Source of the DNA: Neonectria sp. B-13
Taxonomy: Eukaryota > Ascomycota > Sordariomycetes > Hypocreales > Nectriaceae
Direction of reading: 5' to 3'
Assembly (NCBI GenBank): GCA_002682825.1
Contig: NOKP01000004.1
Location: forward strand, 1,423,607-1,487,606
Length of the DNA: 64,000 nucleotides
Positions 32,349 through 42,613 of the stretch are shown in pieces. The position numbers were made by a program, and so were the translations under genes. Numbering within the stretch: position 1 is the stretch's first letter; the number at the start of each line of letters is the position of its first letter. The notes beneath the pieces are model-generated. The model was not told the DNA's origin. It worked only from the letters and a program-made list of their open reading frames with translations, and searched no databases.

Positions 32349-34769
32349 ATGGCGACACCGTCTACCGAACCGGCTCCCGTTGCCAGCGAAACGGCCAATG
32401 CCCCACCGGCGCGCAAAGTGAAGGCTTCTGACCTTCCCCTGCCATCTGCGACACGAGCCGCAATCGAGTCTCTTGCCCACAGTTTCAAGAAAGAGGGCGC
32501 ATATGACACGATTCGCAAGCAAGTCTGGGACAAATTTGAAGCCAGTGTATGATGCGCTCGCTGCGATGAACTAGGTGGAACCTGCTAACGTGCACTTTAG
32601 GACTACGAAGCTCAAGTCACCAAGGCCATACTTGAAGTAGCCGAACAAGAGATCGAGCGGAATCCACAGCAGCTTCTCACCTTGGACCGACGAAAGGCGG
32701 CAGCCCTTATCGATGGCGCCCTTGAGCGCTCTGGGGTATACCAAAAGGCTGAGGCCGTCATCGGACAGTTGATCGATAATGGAGCGATAGAAGAACGCAT
32801 TCGTGAAACCCGGCGAGCAGAGTTGGGCGAAGAAGCAGCCGAAGCAGAGAAAACTAGAGGATCCAAAACAGATGAGGAGTACGCCGCCGATACTGAGGCC
32901 AGACAAGCAGAGCGCGAACGAGTGCGAGAGGAACTCCGACAAAAAGAACTTGCGATCGAAGAAGAGAAGCGGAGGATCGTCAAGGAAGAGCGAAAGAAGG
33001 AAGAACGCGAGCGCGAGAAAGCTGAGCTTAAGCGGCAAAATGAGCGCGACGAGCGAAAAAGGAAGCGAGAGGAAGAGCGTGAAGAGCGCGAAAAGCAGCG
33101 TGATCTTGAGAGGGACAAGCGACATAAGGAGCGCGAGAAGCGTGATCAAGATCGGGGCAGCCGAGACCGTGATCGTGATCGCGACCGAGATCGCGACCGG
33201 GATTATGACCGTAATCGAGACCGAGACCGTGACCGCGATAGGGATAGGGACGGCCGTCGCAAGGACAAGGAAGTCATTTCCGAAGAGCTGAAAGAAAAGT
33301 TGACCAAGGAAGATCACGAGAGGTTGGAGCAAGAAGCTTTGGCTGATCTTCTTCGAGAAAGCTCCAAACCAGCGCAAAAGCAACCGGAACTGGAAGTTGA
33401 TGCGACCCTTGCCCCTCCACCAAGGAAGAGCGGCCCTGCCTCGGCCATCAACCCCATCAGGAGAGAATCTTCTCAGGCTACAAACCATCGAAAGCAAAGC
33501 GACAATGGCCTGAAACTCGAAAGAGGTGGCTCACGAACACCCGCCGAAACCAAACGCCCCCAATCGAGGGATGCGAGAAAGTCTAGCCGCAGCGCCTCAC
33601 GGGTTGTGGACCGAGACCGAGACCACGATCGCGATCGCTTAAGAGATCGTGATGCCCGGCGGGATAGTCGACCGCGAGCCGATCGCCGGTCACAGTCCCC
33701 ACGAAGAGACCCTAGCAGGGCCCGAATCCCGGACAGACGTGACCGAAGCCGGTCGCGCGTCAGGCGAGATAGGACTCGCTCTCGCCCTCCTCGGAGAGAT
33801 GATCGTCCTGAAAGAAGCCGTTCTCGACCTAAATACGACCACTACGAGCGGAGCAGGTCCAGACGACGTGACCCGAGCCGATCTCGTGCCACAGTTGACA
33901 AAAGAGAGAAGAGCAGATCAAGAACGAGAACGACTCGCCGTGACAGAAGTCGAGATCGACGGGATGATTCGCGGCCTCGACCGCGATCCCCAAGACGGGA
34001 TAGGACTAGGTCGCGAAACCGCTCCCGTGAAGCTCGACTTGGTGGAGGAGACCACTACGATCCTCGAGAACGGGATAGAGACCGAGATAGGGATCGCAAT
34101 CGTGAACGGAAGGATCGCTCACCACCGCGACGACGGAGCAGGGATGCAGCTCGAGAACTGGACCGAGGCCGGGACAAAGATCGAGAACCGGACCGAAGGA
34201 GCCGATCCCGATCCAAGCCCAGCACCTCCGTCGCGCCAGCCGGCTCAAGCAAGGGCAAAGATGATCTTGAGGAGTGGAAGATGGAGGAGGTCAGGAAGCG
34301 AGAGAAGGAGGCAAAGGCTTACCTAGCCGCCCAGAAAGATGCTAGGAACAAGGGCTTGCCGATCCCTGGACTCGACGATAAGAAGAGTAGTGGTGAGAGA
34401 TCTCCAGACATTCGCCGACGCCGGAACACGGAAGAAATTGACAGATATATGCCTGGAGGTCGAGACGACCGACGGAGAAGTCGCTCCCGGAGTCGAAGCC
34501 GGCAGCCGGACAGAGACAAAGATGGAGATCGCGACAGGGACAGGTACCGTGAGCGAGATGACAGAGACCGTGATCGGGACCGAGAGCGCCGGGAACGGGA
34601 ACGGGATCGCGAAAGGGATAGGGACCGGGATCGAGACCGAGATCGACGTGACCGAGATCGGGACCGGGATAGGTCGCGGGATAGGAGAAACAGAAGGGAA
34701 CGGACCCTGTCCCCACGCCGGGACCGACGCGATGCAAGTCGTAGTCGTCGCCGGAGTCGAAGTCGTTGA
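32349..34769 (+). CDS. Shg1/BOD1-domain protein with long RD/RS-rich tail (COMPASS component candidate)
   Basis: Two exons, 32349-32546 and 32601-34769, give 788 residues. The N-terminal ~150 residues match the BOD1/SHG1 domain (yeast Shg1, a subunit of the Set1 H3K4 methyltransferase complex): SFKKEGAYDTIRKQVWDKFE, then ILEVAEQEIERNPQQLLTL and RRKAAALIDGALERSGV. A long charged coiled-coil-like stretch of E/R/K follows (about 180-300). Then come several blocks of RD/RE dipeptides (DRDRDRDRDRD.. near 280 and again near 740) and classical RS repeats (about 410-560). This tail resembles SR splicing factors more than yeast Shg1 (about 140 aa). The domain match is good; membership in COMPASS here is inferred from the family. 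The 3' end reads RSRRRSRSR plus stop. Confidence 0.85.
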
Positions 34770-35006
34770 TTTCACGGCATCTAGGGAGTGAGACGGATTC
34801 GCACCATAGTAACGTATATACCCGTAATATCTGCATGGCCTGGCAGAGGCCGGATTTATCCGAAAGTGTAAGAATATTGTAATTCAACGGGGACAGCGAA
34901 CGATAATTGATGACCAATATTTTCCAAGGCAACGGATATATGCCCGAATACGTGTATTATTCATTATATTCTATCTAAGCCAAACGCAAATGGGGAGCAT
35001 TATTCA

Positions 35007-36591
35007 TCATGTAGAACCGAACCATGAAGACGTCAGTTGTAACATATCATCACTGGTCAGACCGTGAAAGTGCCAGAGGGACACGGCAATGACAAGAGCA
35101 ATGAAGCCCACAATGCCGATGACGAAGGCTCTGCGAACTTTTACCGAGACCTTGCCTTCTTCTGGCTTGTCGGAATTCCAGACATTGGTAAACCAGTTCA
35201 TGGCCTCATGGAAGCCGCGGAGGATCTGTTCGTAGCCGACAGAGTACAGGACAAGGCCGACGAGGGCGAGAGAGTAGCCGAGGGTCTGGAGCAAAGAGAT
35301 GTGTGTGTTCCAGATAAGGACGGAGGTGGCAACGAGCAAGATACTCTTGAGGATGCCAGTGAGGGCCATGACAAGGCCGGATGTCTTGCCAATCTGATGA
35401 AGGGAGACTATTAGCGAGGCTATAGGCGAATTAGAGCAGGCCAAGACTTACAAGGAACACGCTGACGATGTTTAGGATAAAGGCAACGAAGGCGTTGAGA
35501 AGCAGCATTCCGTAGCCGGTCTTGGCAAGATCGTCCCATTTGAAGGTGGGGCCCTCAGTCAAAGCGACGACAAAGATGTTCATGACAGTGCAGACGGGGG
35601 CGTAGTAGTACAGGCCGACAAGAGGATCCATGCGAATGCCCTCTCCACTCAGCATGACTTGAACCATAACCAGCCGGACGGCTTCGAAGAGAGTGCCAGC
35701 GATCTGGAAGACAAAGCCAACCCAGGAGAATTCAATCTCGCCAGCACTGGCAATTGCAACACCGCATACGATGAGAAGAACGTTGCCAAGAGTGCTCATG
35801 CTCGGGGTAGCGACACCCCAGGCCCACGAGGCGAGGAGGACGGCGACCGGGCCCACCGACTTGAGCATCTGAATGAAGGCGACGGAGAGATAGAGGTAGA
35901 CGACATTTGAAAAGACGAGGGAGCCGGAGTAGAGGATGCCGATGGGGAGGATGGTGCGGACGTAGAGGCGGCGAGAGAGCGGTAGAGCATGGCGTGAGTC
36001 GAGGAGAGTGGTGGTGCGAGCGAGGAGTTGGGTTGCGACTGTGGCGAAGACGAGATGCCAGGTGGTGAGGATGATGGCTGCATTGTGATGGCGGTTAGTA
36101 AATTCCGTGCAGTTCTTACTTTTTTAGTATTAATGCAATTGAGACAGTCGGAAATGTCTGTTTTGGTGGAACAAGACTTGCAGGGTCTCATGCCATGCAT
36201 GCGTGGGGAGTAGGACGAGACATAGTGTGTGAGACTTACGGTATCCTGCGAGGGGTGTTAGCATGATCGCATCATTTGGGGAGATGAAATTAAGAGATGA
36301 GTGGTGACGTACGGAATCCAGCAGTGTCAATGAGCCACTTGTTGAAGAGGATGGTCAAGTTGGAGAAGAAAATCCAGCTCCTAAATGCGTGAACATGTCG
36401 TTGTTAGCTAGGCGCGTCCAACTCGTCATCTGTCAGCCATCATCAATCCGTACGTACAGGATGTACACGGAGGCGTGCATCTTCGGCCGTCCATCTGAGG
36501 ACGCCTTTTCCAGTTGTGACGCATGGTCCTCCGACTGAGGCAGTGGCTGGGACCTGGCCCTGGCCTCCTCGAGATCGCCGGCTACAGCCAT
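35007..36591 (-). CDS. Drug/metabolite transporter family: TPT (triose-phosphate / nucleotide-sugar-type) transporter
   Basis: Polytopic transporter of the TPT/SLC35 group, probably in Golgi or ER membranes; substrate unknown. Five minus-strand exons: 36591-36458, 36380-36313, 36245-36240, 36077-35452 and 35393-35007, giving 406 residues. Exon 3 is only 6 nt. Spliced order reads ILSWIFFSNLTILFNKWL, DTAGFRYPIILTTWHLVFA, then YLYLSVAFIQMLKSVGPVAV, the family's conserved lysine-containing helix. It ends with NTHISLLQTLGYSLALVGL and YSVGYEQI. About ten hydrophobic segments are visible, plus a ~45-residue acidic cytosolic head. The last ~60 residues carry an extra hydrophobic segment (FVIGIVGFIALVIAVSLW) and a tail. 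Confidence 0.9.
36240..36245 (-). other. Predicted 6-nt micro-exon in the TPT transporter gene
   Basis: GATACC on the minus strand sits between a CTCGCAG acceptor and a GTAAGT donor. It completes Arg, supplies Tyr and begins Pro in the conserved GFRYPII. Without it the two flanking exons are still in frame but lose the conserved RY, so the family sequence argues for it. Confidence 0.75.
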
Positions 36592-38435
36592 CGCGAACCG
36601 TGGCGAGTTGAGATGCGTCGACCGGGTCACTGAAATTGGCGAACTAAGTTGTTTTTTTCTCCTTGTTCCTTTGACGAACTGGACTGGGGGGCGTTTGTGG
36701 CTGAGAGGTTGCCGTCTGGTCAAGAAAAATGACGGAAAAAAGGCGAAGGGAAAACCCGGAACACAATGCTCTTGCTGCAGCGAATGTGTTGATTGGCTCG
36801 ACTTGCGGGTTGGTCGACTTCGGTGTCGAAGATGCGGCGAGAAAGGAAGATGAACAAGAAGAGGAAGGGAAAGGAGCGGTAGAAGAGGCGAAGAAGGTTG
36901 GTGTGATGATGTAGGTAAATGGGAGGGAAGGCCCGACCGGCGAGGCGGTTCGGTTGACTGGCTTTTTTTGTCCAGGGCCCTCCGGCTCGCGTCACTCACT
37001 CTTTCTAGTTGGGCCTGGCCCAGCGGCTCCTCAATGCGGCGGGCTGCACGGGAGCCTGCCTTGCTCTTCTTGCCTGAGGTGCCCCCGCACGAGGCCTGCA
37101 ATTCGTACTTCGTCGTACGGGCATTTATTTGGTTGCTTGGATGCCTTGATTACTAGATCTACGGTACACTGAGCGGATCCTTCCATTTGTTGGCTGCCTG
37201 AGTGAGCGACACGAAACCAATGATAGTACCTTAGGTACTGGGGTACGGAGCACCTGGACAACCCAATCTTCCACTCTCTTCTTCCCTTCGCCCACACAGG
37301 CCCTCTACTCCGCCTTCGGGGCTTTGTCGACTCACGCCGCCAACATCAAAGTCCCCGACAGCCCGAGCGCAGGGAGCACAAGGCCATCAACTCACACGCA
37401 AAGACAGAGTTGTACTAGCAGTGCAGCTGTTTTTGTGTCGGCGTCCGTTCCACTGCGGCGTTGCACAAGTAATACGTCACCAAGCAGGTTGAGCAGCACT
37501 AGTAGGGACGGTTCTGGACGTAGCATGGTTTTTTCCCTGCCAAGCGGTCTACTGCGAAGTAGTACAGCGCATTCGCCTCGAGCACGAAAGAGCGGGAAGG
37601 CAAGATAGTGAGTGGCAGGCGAAAAGGAACCAGGGGTACACACAGCCACGCTTCCCGCCAACGTAAACTCAGCACCTCAGTCGAGTCGAGAATACGCACA
37701 ACCAACGACATTGCAGACTGCCACCCACTCCGCTGTCCTCGACGTATCGTACATAGCAATCTGCATCGTGCTAGCTACTTTCTTCAACCACCCTTGCCCG
37801 GCCGCTACCGGATTCAGTAGTTCATTGTTGGCCAATACACCAACGCGCGGACGGACAGAGAAAAGACTACAGAGAGACGGACGGGACCCGAACGGGGGAC
37901 TCATCAGGTTCGGGCACTGAATGCAGAGGCCAGAAAAGTCGCATAATTTCCTTCTCGTATTGGAACCGCGAGAGCCCATTCCTCCGTCTCAGCGCGCCAA
38001 GGTGCCCGCGAAGCCTAAGTTGTCCGCGAAGGAGGATCGCCGACGGGGACATTCATTTTTGCTGAGATTTGTTCCAAGCAATTGTTTCCAGGTTGGACGG
38101 CGTGGTAGCTGCCGACTCGCCGCCCCATCGAAATCCCAGCGGGTCTAGAATGCCGAAAGAGCCCACTGAAGCTCCCGTAGCTCCAGGGGTGCGAGAGTAC
38201 GGTCCAGCCAGTCACAGGCCTTGCAAACGGGAATCCGGCCAGTGGACGTCTACGGGTGAGTTATGAGTTGCTGCTGGCCGCCCCAGGTCCCTAGGCCCCC
38301 CTGAAACCGGACCTGTTCAGGTGCTAACCACTATCACCCTGCGCCTTGTAGCGACCGAGCCCGGTTCAGGGGCCGGGGGCCTTCACGCCAAAGCCAAATA
38401 AGCCTCGCAAGGGTTTTCCACGAGATGGGCGACAT

Positions 38436-38468
38436 GGGGGGGGGGGGGCGGGGGCTTGGGCGGGGCGG
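38436..38468 (+). repeat. G-rich run ending at the assembly gap
   Basis: Thirteen consecutive G (38436-38448), then C, five G, CTT, GGG, C, GGGG and CGG immediately before the Ns. The spaced G-runs could form a G-quadruplex and probably explain why the assembly broke. Confidence 0.85.
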
Positions 38469-38568
38469 NNNNNNNNNNNNNNNNNNNNNNNNNNNNNNNN
38501 NNNNNNNNNNNNNNNNNNNNNNNNNNNNNNNNNNNNNNNNNNNNNNNNNNNNNNNNNNNNNNNNNNNN
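38469..38568. other. Assembly gap (100 N)
   Basis: Exactly 100 unresolved bases, the usual placeholder for a gap of unknown size. The sequences on either side need not be adjacent in the genome. Confidence 0.98.
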
Positions 38569-39678
38569 TATTCCTCTAATGGAACGCGTAGTTATTCCTC
38601 TCCGTCCGCATCTTCAATTGATCGCGATCGAGGAACCGTGAATCTCGATGACGGCTGGACCATCAGCGTCTTCTCCATAATTGTGCCCGCTCACCCATGT
38701 TTGCTCAGCCTAGTAACGATGGTAGTTGTGCTGCTCATGTCCATCTTCAGCTGAAGCGTCTCCACGCATGCGCACATGCGTCCGTCCGATGACGTCGTTG
38801 GTCAGCGCCGCAAGCCACAAGCTCTTCGCTTGTTCCAACTTCCCGCTCTGAGATTCGAAGCTTGTGGCTTTTTTTCTTTCCATTATCGCAGATAGATCCG
38901 GCAACGTTCGCTGACGCGGCAGACCCTTATCGCATCGCATGCAGGCTTATTTTGGCATACGAACAGTGGCGCTCATCACGAACTTGAACCGTCAAACCAA
39001 CAATAGGACGACACCTATTAGGTCCAGCTAGACAAAAAGAAGAAAGGACAAACGAAGGGCCGTACGATAGATACGAAATGGACGGTTATGTGGGGCCGGT
39101 GGTTTCGTCACGTTTTTTTTTGTCCTCCATGTTGGACTGTTGGTCCTGTCAACTCGGTAAAAGAGGCCGAGAAAAAAGGGACGCCCAATGCCACTCTTCT
39201 CTTTCGTCTTCAATGCTCCGTATTTCGTACATGCCGCACATTTAGGCGCCAACCTTCAAAGGACCCGTCAGTGCGGTTCTAAGCCCACCGTAAATTGGCT
39301 CGCCTCGGAAAGTCGGCTCTGCCCCGTTCCTGAGCTCCATATCTGCCTCAGCATACGAGAAGACAAAAGTAAGGGGTCCAAGGTGATGCTGCTCATGCTG
39401 TCTCTGTCTCTCATTCGTGTGTGACTCGGCATTTGGCTGCCGTGCAATATCTTCCACTAAACTAAAAACATCCTGCCATGCATGTTGCTCGACAGGCGAA
39501 AACCCACACGTGCAAGTCCATCCGTTATGGATCATGGCTCACTATCAACGCCGTTCGCTATGCAAGTCAACTGTAACCACCGCCCTGAGTGTAGAGAGCG
39601 AGTGTAGGGTTGTACGAAGGACACGCATGTCCTCGCGTGGAAGCGTGTACTTCGTATCCTTCTCTAATGCGATGTCAT

Positions 39679-41880
39679 TCATCTTGTCGTCCGAGCTTCC
39701 CCCTCCTCGGCCGAGTGAAGAGTCTCGACCGCCGCCACTGACCCGATGTCAGGGGTTTCCGTCTCCTCTGTCGTGGCTGTGTTGACCGCTGTTAATCCGA
39801 AGCCAGCTGTTTCAGTCGTCGTCTCCGCCTCAGCTTGCTGTTGGCCGTCAACGCTGCGACCGGCCAAGACCGTTTTCGTACCATCCTCGCATGCAGCCGA
39901 CCCGTCTCCGCCTTCGGCCCCGTAGCCCTGTGCCGTAGTATCCGCTTCCTCGCGCGCATCCTGCATGGGCTCGTCGTCGGCTATCAACACCGTGTTGGGA
40001 TCCACGCAGTCGTAGAACAACATGAATACCCCTGGCGAGAGACTCAATACTGTTTCTTCGTTGACAACTGACACATTGTGGTCGCTCAGCCTCCACCAGT
40101 CCATCTCTACCTCGTCAGACCCCTTCCCCTTACTAAGCTCTGCTTTCCTGGCATCGGGCTGTGCTGTGATGCCGTCATCTTGCTCACCAGGCTCAGCTGA
40201 CCCTTTACTGTCATCGGCGAGCGAGTGAGGAGGCGTTTGCCGTGGGTGTTTTCGGTAGCAGATGTAATGGCCATTTTCGTGTCGCCCGTAATGTGTTACG
40301 ACGGCGCGAAGTTCGTAGATGGGCCCCGTCAGCTTCGAAGGGCTCAGGTCGCCTGCAATCATCGACTCCCTGGGATCCGATTGCCACTGTTCTTCAGTAT
40401 CCGAGTCCGAGGCGGCCGCAGTAGTCGTTCCAGCGCTACCCAAACACCAGGGTCCCAAGTCCAAAGTCATAGGAAAGTTAACTGGCGCCGAGTTCTTCAT
40501 CATATTGAACGTCATCGGGTCAAAGACGGAGCGGTTCATATGGACCGCCAAGCTCTGTGGCGGGCGGGCCACCACAATCTGTTTGGTCTTTGTACTGCTG
40601 ACTTTGCTTTGGTGCGAGATCTTGCACTTCTCCGTCAACGTCTTTTCGTCAAACTCGTCTTCCTCAAGGGCCAGCTCCACCGCCTCTAGCCTCCGCAGAG
40701 GCTCAGCTAACTGCTCCTCGGCCATGGAGCCCTCACGCAGCTTCTCAACAAGCTTGGTTAGGAGTCTCTGAGCTTTCAGGAGGGTGCACTTGGCACACTC
40801 CACGTTTTCGATGGACTCAACCTTGCTATACGCATCCAGGCGCTCGTATAGATCATGTTGATTCTTGTTCAACCCTAGACTGAGCGTCAAACAGGTGAAG
40901 GGTATCATGGACAGTCCATCCGAGTGCCCGCACTGGACGCAGGCCACGCGCTGCGCGAGGAGTCCTTCCAAAGGATTTCGGGGAAGTTTTGTGTCCGAAC
41001 CCTTCGAGCTTGACAAGCTCTGATAACCGCTGTCGTCACTGTGCTGGCTAGCAGCCGTATCATCCTTTGCGATGTTGGCCTGTAAGCCAGGATGTTGTTG
41101 TTGCGTGTTCTTCATTGCCTTAGCCACGCTCTTGTCGATGTCGTCCAAGATCTTGGAAAAGTACTCCTGCGCATCTTGTTGCGTCCATGTGCTCATCGAC
41201 TTGAGGAGGCTCGGGGTCCACAGCGTCCTCCCGTTATTCGAACCGTCGTTTAGGTCGGCTATTAGTGTTCGTAGTGTCTGCGCGACGTCGCGGTCGCCGT
41301 CTTCACCCTCGGAAGCTTGGAGGTAGGCGGACAGGTAGGCGGGGAGAGGTTTCAACGAGGCCAGGCCCTGGAGAATACTGTTCTGATAGCAAGAGTTGTC
41401 CCGGTTCCCTAATCCTGCCGGTCTGTCGGAGTCGATCTTGAGCCCGAGGACACTTCCAGTCATTGACAGAGCTCGACTTCGCGCCTGGAATACTGAGGCC
41501 ATCATCCCGCCTGAGCGGTCCAGCCCCAGAATTCTCTTCATCGTCTCGCTTTTCGCAGCATGACCGCTGTACCCAGGGTGTGACATCGGTCGTGGGGCCA
41601 GAGATGGATTGATCCAGTCGTCCAGAGCATTCAAGAAGCTTCCGGGAAGAACGTGGACAAGAGAGTCCCAGAGGCACGTTGCCAGCAGCGATATCGTCCC
41701 TTCTAGAGTGGCAGAAGACCCATATAGATTGTACCCGACGGTGACGGCGAGGATAAGGATGGAGATGAGGATAGTCGGCTGGGAGAGTCGGTCCCAAAGA
41801 GTGTCGCGAGAGTAGAGCTGTCGGTGCGCCGCAACCTGATCGTCGTAGAAGGTCTCGAACGTGGGATGTTGGGGAGTCAT
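39679..41880 (-). CDS. Membrane-anchored ubiquitin carboxyl-terminal hydrolase (USP, Ubp1-like)
   Basis: Cysteine deubiquitinase of the USP/UCH2 family. Intronless, 733 residues. One hydrophobic segment at about 36-53 (TILISILILAVTVGYNLY) precedes the catalytic domain, as in yeast Ubp1, which can be ER-anchored. The Cys box is GLGNRDNSCYQNSILQGL with catalytic Cys164; it differs from the common GLxNxGNTCYxNS by Asp and Ser for Gly and Thr. The QDAQEYFSKILDDI block, a zinc-type CxxC pair (CVQCGHS and CAKC) and the His box HYGRHENGHYICYRKH are present. The last ~110 residues are acidic and Ala/Thr-rich and look disordered. Catalytic residues are intact, so activity is expected. Function in this organism is not known. 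Confidence 0.9.
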   Translation of the reverse strand: MTPQHPTFETFYDDQVAAHRQLYSRDTLWDRLSQPTILISILILAVTVGYNLYGSSATLEGTISLLATCLWDSLVHVLPGSFLNALDDWINPSLAPRPMSHPGYSGHAAKSETMKRILGLDRSGGMMASVFQARSRALSMTGSVLGLKIDSDRPAGLGNRDNSCYQNSILQGLASLKPLPAYLSAYLQASEGEDGDRDVAQTLRTLIADLNDGSNNGRTLWTPSLLKSMSTWTQQDAQEYFSKILDDIDKSVAKAMKNTQQQHPGLQANIAKDDTAASQHSDDSGYQSLSSSKGSDTKLPRNPLEGLLAQRVACVQCGHSDGLSMIPFTCLTLSLGLNKNQHDLYERLDAYSKVESIENVECAKCTLLKAQRLLTKLVEKLREGSMAEEQLAEPLRRLEAVELALEEDEFDEKTLTEKCKISHQSKVSSTKTKQIVVARPPQSLAVHMNRSVFDPMTFNMMKNSAPVNFPMTLDLGPWCLGSAGTTTAAASDSDTEEQWQSDPRESMIAGDLSPSKLTGPIYELRAVVTHYGRHENGHYICYRKHPRQTPPHSLADDSKGSAEPGEQDDGITAQPDARKAELSKGKGSDEVEMDWWRLSDHNVSVVNEETVLSLSPGVFMLFYDCVDPNTVLIADDEPMQDAREEADTTAQGYGAEGGDGSAACEDGTKTVLAGRSVDGQQQAEAETTTETAGFGLTAVNTATTEETETPDIGSVAAVETLHSAEEGEARTTR

Positions 41881-42613
41881 TGTAGGCTCGGCGCCGGCGG
41901 TTTGCTGTTAGCTTCGCGACGTGGGAAGACCCGTGATCAAGCTCGTAGATGGCGCTGATCGAAGGGCAAGCAAGCCATGGCCCGCGCAGTGTCGATGCGA
42001 CTCGGAGATGTTGGATGCGGTCGTCGCGGCAGGGGATTCGGCTTTAGGATCAAGAAATTAAGTGTTTCAAAGTGAGAGGGTTGAGAAGGGGTCCGCACGT
42101 TCGTGACGCTCGATTGATCTGGTAGGCGATGCTTGGAATTCTAACTTGAATCTTTTGAACTAGTGTTGTAGGATAAGGAATGTGACACTGTGTGAAGCGA
42201 TGGGACCCTGTTGCACACTGTGCATTTCCACGTGTGAGGTGGGCGGAGGCTAAAATACCACCTTGAAGTAGACCGGACATTTTTCTACCCCGGCGTGAGG
42301 GTGGATTTTAGTATTATTAAGATGCCTGGCAATACTAATTTTGGTTGCGGCTCGAGGTAGAACTACAAATACTATATAGAAATAAAAGTGCATGCAATGT
42401 TGTCTTTGGTGCATAGGGTTGTGTCCTAAGGGTATTCATTGCTGAGCTACCTAACTGGGCAAAGGGAGCCGCCTCCCCATGACTAACATCATAAAATCTA
42501 AAGAATATACAAGAAAGAAGAAAGAAGAAAGAAGAAAATTGCCTTGTGTCCGCTGTAAAACATTGCTGGTCATCATCATTATCATGTCGTATTTTGATCC
42601 CTCATCCACGTCC
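41881..42613. other. Intergenic region with GAA-type microsatellite
   Basis: Deubiquitinase promoter (41881 onward) and 3' region of the Cys-rich gene. 42509-42538 is a GAAAGAA heptamer-type purine repeat. No gene seen. Confidence 0.45.

Larger units (their letters stand above)
36592..39678. other. 3.1 kb gene-poor region with assembly gap
   Basis: No frame on either strand gives a recognisable protein, even allowing for splicing. 36600-36900 is the likely 5' leader and promoter of the transporter gene. The region holds a G-rich stretch and a 100-N gap (listed separately). A small or non-coding gene could be missed here. Confidence 0.5.

Noticed and set aside
32571..33497. 308-codon open frame on the minus strand, hydrophobic and Ser/Leu/Ile-rich
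   Set aside because: It is the reverse complement of the RE/RD repeats in the Shg1-domain gene; the apparent transmembrane character is an artefact of that repeat.
38425..38754. Open frame running through the N gap
   Set aside because: The frame is only open because Ns hide stop codons; not evidence of a gene.
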